30,241 nucleotides of DNA from JAYZVT01 sp050248375 (GTDB taxonomy: Bacteria; Pseudomonadota; Alphaproteobacteria; Rhizobiales; Methyloligellaceae), in assembly GCA_050248375.1 (NCBI GenBank), contig JBFWSL010000010.1, forward strand, positions 1 through 30,241, in the 5' to 3' direction. This document shows positions 28,468-30,241 of the stretch, piece after piece (position 1 is the first letter of the stretch; each line of letters begins with the position of its first letter). The notes beneath the pieces are model-generated. The model was given only the letters and a program-made list of their open reading frames with translations, did not search any database and had not been told where the DNA came from. A program made the position numbers and the translations under genes.

Positions 28468-29949
28468 TCAGAACTGGAAGTAGATGAACGGCGCCACTCC
28501 CTCCGGAGCGACCGCCTCGATGAGCAGGATTCCGAAACCCAGCAGCAGGCCGAGCGCGACGGGTCCCGCCGTCTCCAGCCGCGCCGCGGCCTGCGTGACC
28601 CAGCCGCGCGGCGTGAAATGCGCCGCCAGCGACAGCAGCACCAGCGTCAGCAGGAATGGCGTGACGAGTTGCGCTTCGCCGGTCCAGTCGCCGAGTCCCC
28701 GCAGATAGGCCATGGCGAGGTCGAAATTCTCCGCCCGGAAGAAGATCCAGGCGAGGCATACGATATGGAAGGTGACGAGGACGCCGAGCACCCGGCCGAG
28801 CATCTGTCCGCCGCCCTCGCCGGCGCCCGCAAGGCTCACCGTTCCGCCGCCGCCGTATCCGGCCGCCGCGACCGCCATGGCCGGCGCCGTGCGCAGGCTC
28901 ATGATCATGCGCTCGATGGCGAGCGCGCCGCCGTGGATCGCGCCCCAGGCGACGAAGGTCCAGGCCGCGCCGTGCCAGATGCCGCCGAGCAGCATGGTGA
29001 GCGCCAGGTTGCGGTAGGTGAGCAGGCCGCCGCCACGGCTGCCGCCTATCGGCTTGTACAGATAGTCGCGCAGCCATTCCGAGAGCGAGATATGCCAGCG
29101 CCGCCAGAACTCCTTCAGCGAGGCGGCGCGGTAGGGCTGGTCGAAGTTCCACTTGAAGCGGTAGCCGAGCAGCGCCGCGACGCCTATCGCTATGTCGCTG
29201 TAGCCGGAGAAGTCGCAGTAGATCTGTATCGCATAGCCGTAGACGGCGAGCGCCAGGTCCGGCCCCGCGAAGGCGGACGGATCGAAAAATGCCGTATCGA
29301 CCAGGTTGGTCGCCAGGTAGTTGGCCACCACCATCTTCTTGAACAGCCCGAGCAGGATCAGGACGATGCCGAGCGAGATCATCGGCGTATCGAGCCTCGG
29401 CTTCTGCTTCAACTGCGGCAGGAAGTCCGCCGCCCGCACGATGGGTCCGGCCACGAGCTGCGGAAAGAAGGAGATGTAGAGGAAGATGTCGAGCGGGCTG
29501 CGCGCGGCTTCCACGTCCTTGCGGTAGACGTCGACCACGTAGGAAATGCCCTGGAAGGTGAAGAAGGAAATGCCTACCGGCAGGATGATCTCCATGAACG
29601 GCAGGTCGCGCTCCAGACCCGCCCGCGCCAGCATCTCCGCGAGGCTGTCGAGGAAGAAGCCGTAATATTTGAAGAAGCCCAGGATGACGAGGTTGAGCGC
29701 GACGGCGCCGCCGACCAGCAGCCGGCGCTGGCGGTCGTCCGCGGTCATGGAGATGAAGCGCCCGGCCGCGTAATTGATCAGCGAACTCGCCGCCAGCAGG
29801 GCGGTGAAGCGCCAGTCCCAGTAGCCGTAGAAGAAGTAGCTCGCGCCCAGCAGGAAGACCTTGCGCAGCTCTTCCCGGTTTCGCAGCTCCCAGCCGATCC
29901 CGAACACAATCAGGAAGAAGATGGCGAAGTCCAGCGTCGGAAACAGCAT
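28468..29949 (-). CDS. MBOAT family membrane O-acyltransferase, AlgI/DltB-like
   Basis: This 493-residue protein is a multi-pass membrane-bound O-acyltransferase. The start MLFPTLDFAIFFLIVFGIGW, the SYFFYGYWDWRF segment and FKYYGFFLDSL are typical of AlgI. The core signature is well kept: PVGISFFTFQGISYVVDVYR, PQLVAGPIVRA, YCDFSGYSDIAIGVA, FWRRWHISLSEWLRDYLYKP and the proposed catalytic His326 in GGIWHGAAWTF. The family moves acetyl or other acyl groups across the inner membrane to a periplasmic transferase that modifies a polysaccharide. No alginate synthesis genes are visible, so the target polymer is open. It lies 28 bases after a partial SGNH-esterase gene on the same strand, the usual partner. 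Confidence 0.5.
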   Translation of the reverse strand: MLFPTLDFAIFFLIVFGIGWELRNREELRKVFLLGASYFFYGYWDWRFTALLAASSLINYAAGRFISMTADDRQRRLLVGGAVALNLVILGFFKYYGFFLDSLAEMLARAGLERDLPFMEIILPVGISFFTFQGISYVVDVYRKDVEAARSPLDIFLYISFFPQLVAGPIVRAADFLPQLKQKPRLDTPMISLGIVLILLGLFKKMVVANYLATNLVDTAFFDPSAFAGPDLALAVYGYAIQIYCDFSGYSDIAIGVAALLGYRFKWNFDQPYRAASLKEFWRRWHISLSEWLRDYLYKPIGGSRGGGLLTYRNLALTMLLGGIWHGAAWTFVAWGAIHGGALAIERMIMSLRTAPAMAVAAAGYGGGGTVSLAGAGEGGGQMLGRVLGVLVTFHIVCLAWIFFRAENFDLAMAYLRGLGDWTGEAQLVTPFLLTLVLLSLAAHFTPRGWVTQAAARLETAGPVALGLLLGFGILLIEAVAPEGVAPFIYFQF

Positions 29950-29977
29950 TTTCCCTCCGGGCCCCCCGGCCCGTCCC

Positions 29978-30241
29978 TCATCTTGCCGCTACGCGGTCAT
30001 GTGGCGAGAACCCGGCCATGATGGCCGTGAACAACATGCGGGCCGAGCGGCGCGCGCCCTCGGCGGTGATATGAACGTGGTCGCCCGCGGCCAGCGCCGG
30101 ACGCGCCTGCACCCACTCCCGGATGCCGCAGGGCCCGCCCATGGCGCGCGACCAGTCCCAGAACATCGCCCCCTGCTCCATGGCGACCTCGCGCAGCGTG
30201 TTGCGCACCGCGCCGAGCTTGGCCGGCGGATGCCAGCGCGC
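29978..30241 (-). CDS. SGNH/GDSL-type esterase or acyltransferase, C-terminal part
   Basis: Only the last 87 residues are in the window; the frame is open at the edge. The segment AAGDHVHITAEGARRSARML carries the Asp-x-x-His pair that closes the catalytic triad of SGNH hydrolases, and FWDWSRAMGGPCGIREWV is typical of these enzymes. Upstream blocks with the serine, glycine and asparagine lie outside. With the AlgI-like gene next to it, it probably does the second step of polysaccharide O-acylation or removes acyl groups in the periplasm. An ATG-like start inside the window (30208) should not be taken as the real start. Confidence 0.5.
   Translation of the reverse strand, partial: ARWHPPAKLGAVRNTLREVAMEQGAMFWDWSRAMGGPCGIREWVQARPALAAGDHVHITAEGARRSARMLFTAIMAGFSPHDRVAAR

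Overview
The window is from a GC-rich alphaproteobacterium, most likely Hyphomicrobiales or a nearby order. The evidence is the gene content: a 41-residue cysteine-free ribosomal protein L36, an Aap-type amino-acid transporter, CpdR next to tRNA-Val and an N-formylglutamate amidohydrolase, an MmgR/suhB-type small RNA beside an inositol-monophosphatase-family gene, a ROSE-like heat-shock leader, and the palindromic intergenic repeats common in these genomes. Nearly all of it reads as chromosomal core; I see no phage, transposase, CRISPR array or replication origin.

Layout. 1-612: 3' part of a glycerate 2-kinase gene broken by an in-frame TAG. 665-2619: DUF1036 protein overlapping pyruvate kinase. 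2639-2838: GC-rich palindromic repeats. 2867-3750 (minus): periplasmic TPR protein and rpmJ. 3880-7335 (minus): aapJ-aapQ-aapM, ending at a terminator with no ATPase gene. 7735-10050: RND/MMPL-type transporter. 10067-13715 (minus): two tandem paralogous secreted caspase-fold proteins, each behind a matching promoter carrying the same 11-bp-period direct repeat. 13971-14530 (minus): tRNA-Val(GAC) and cpdR. 14749-15651: N-formylglutamate amidohydrolase. 15696-15775 (minus): small RNA. 15988-16791: IMPase-family histidinol-phosphatase. 16800-17744 (minus): alpha/beta hydrolase. 17872-18528: complete heat-shock unit (sigma-32-type promoter, predicted RNA thermometer, Hsp20, terminator). 18705-21146 (minus): a bufABCD operon for a copper-binding, post-translationally modified peptide (bufferin). 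21684-27790: gltBD. 27858-30241 (minus): an AlgI-type O-acyltransferase with a one-pass membrane protein and a partial SGNH esterase.

How the parts fit. Glycerate kinase and pyruvate kinase would feed lower glycolysis. The amino-acid uptake genes, formylglutamate hydrolysis, glutamate synthase and the MmgR-like RNA (in Sinorhizobium linked to nitrogen-dependent control of polyhydroxybutyrate storage) give a nitrogen/carbon theme, but they are separate transcription units. The most notable items are ones a protein-only annotation would miss or underplay: the sRNA at 15696-15775, the Shine-Dalgarno-sequestering leader at 17972-18000, the bufferin operon whose precursor carries two extra C-terminal cysteines, and the duplicated promoter architecture of the caspase pair.
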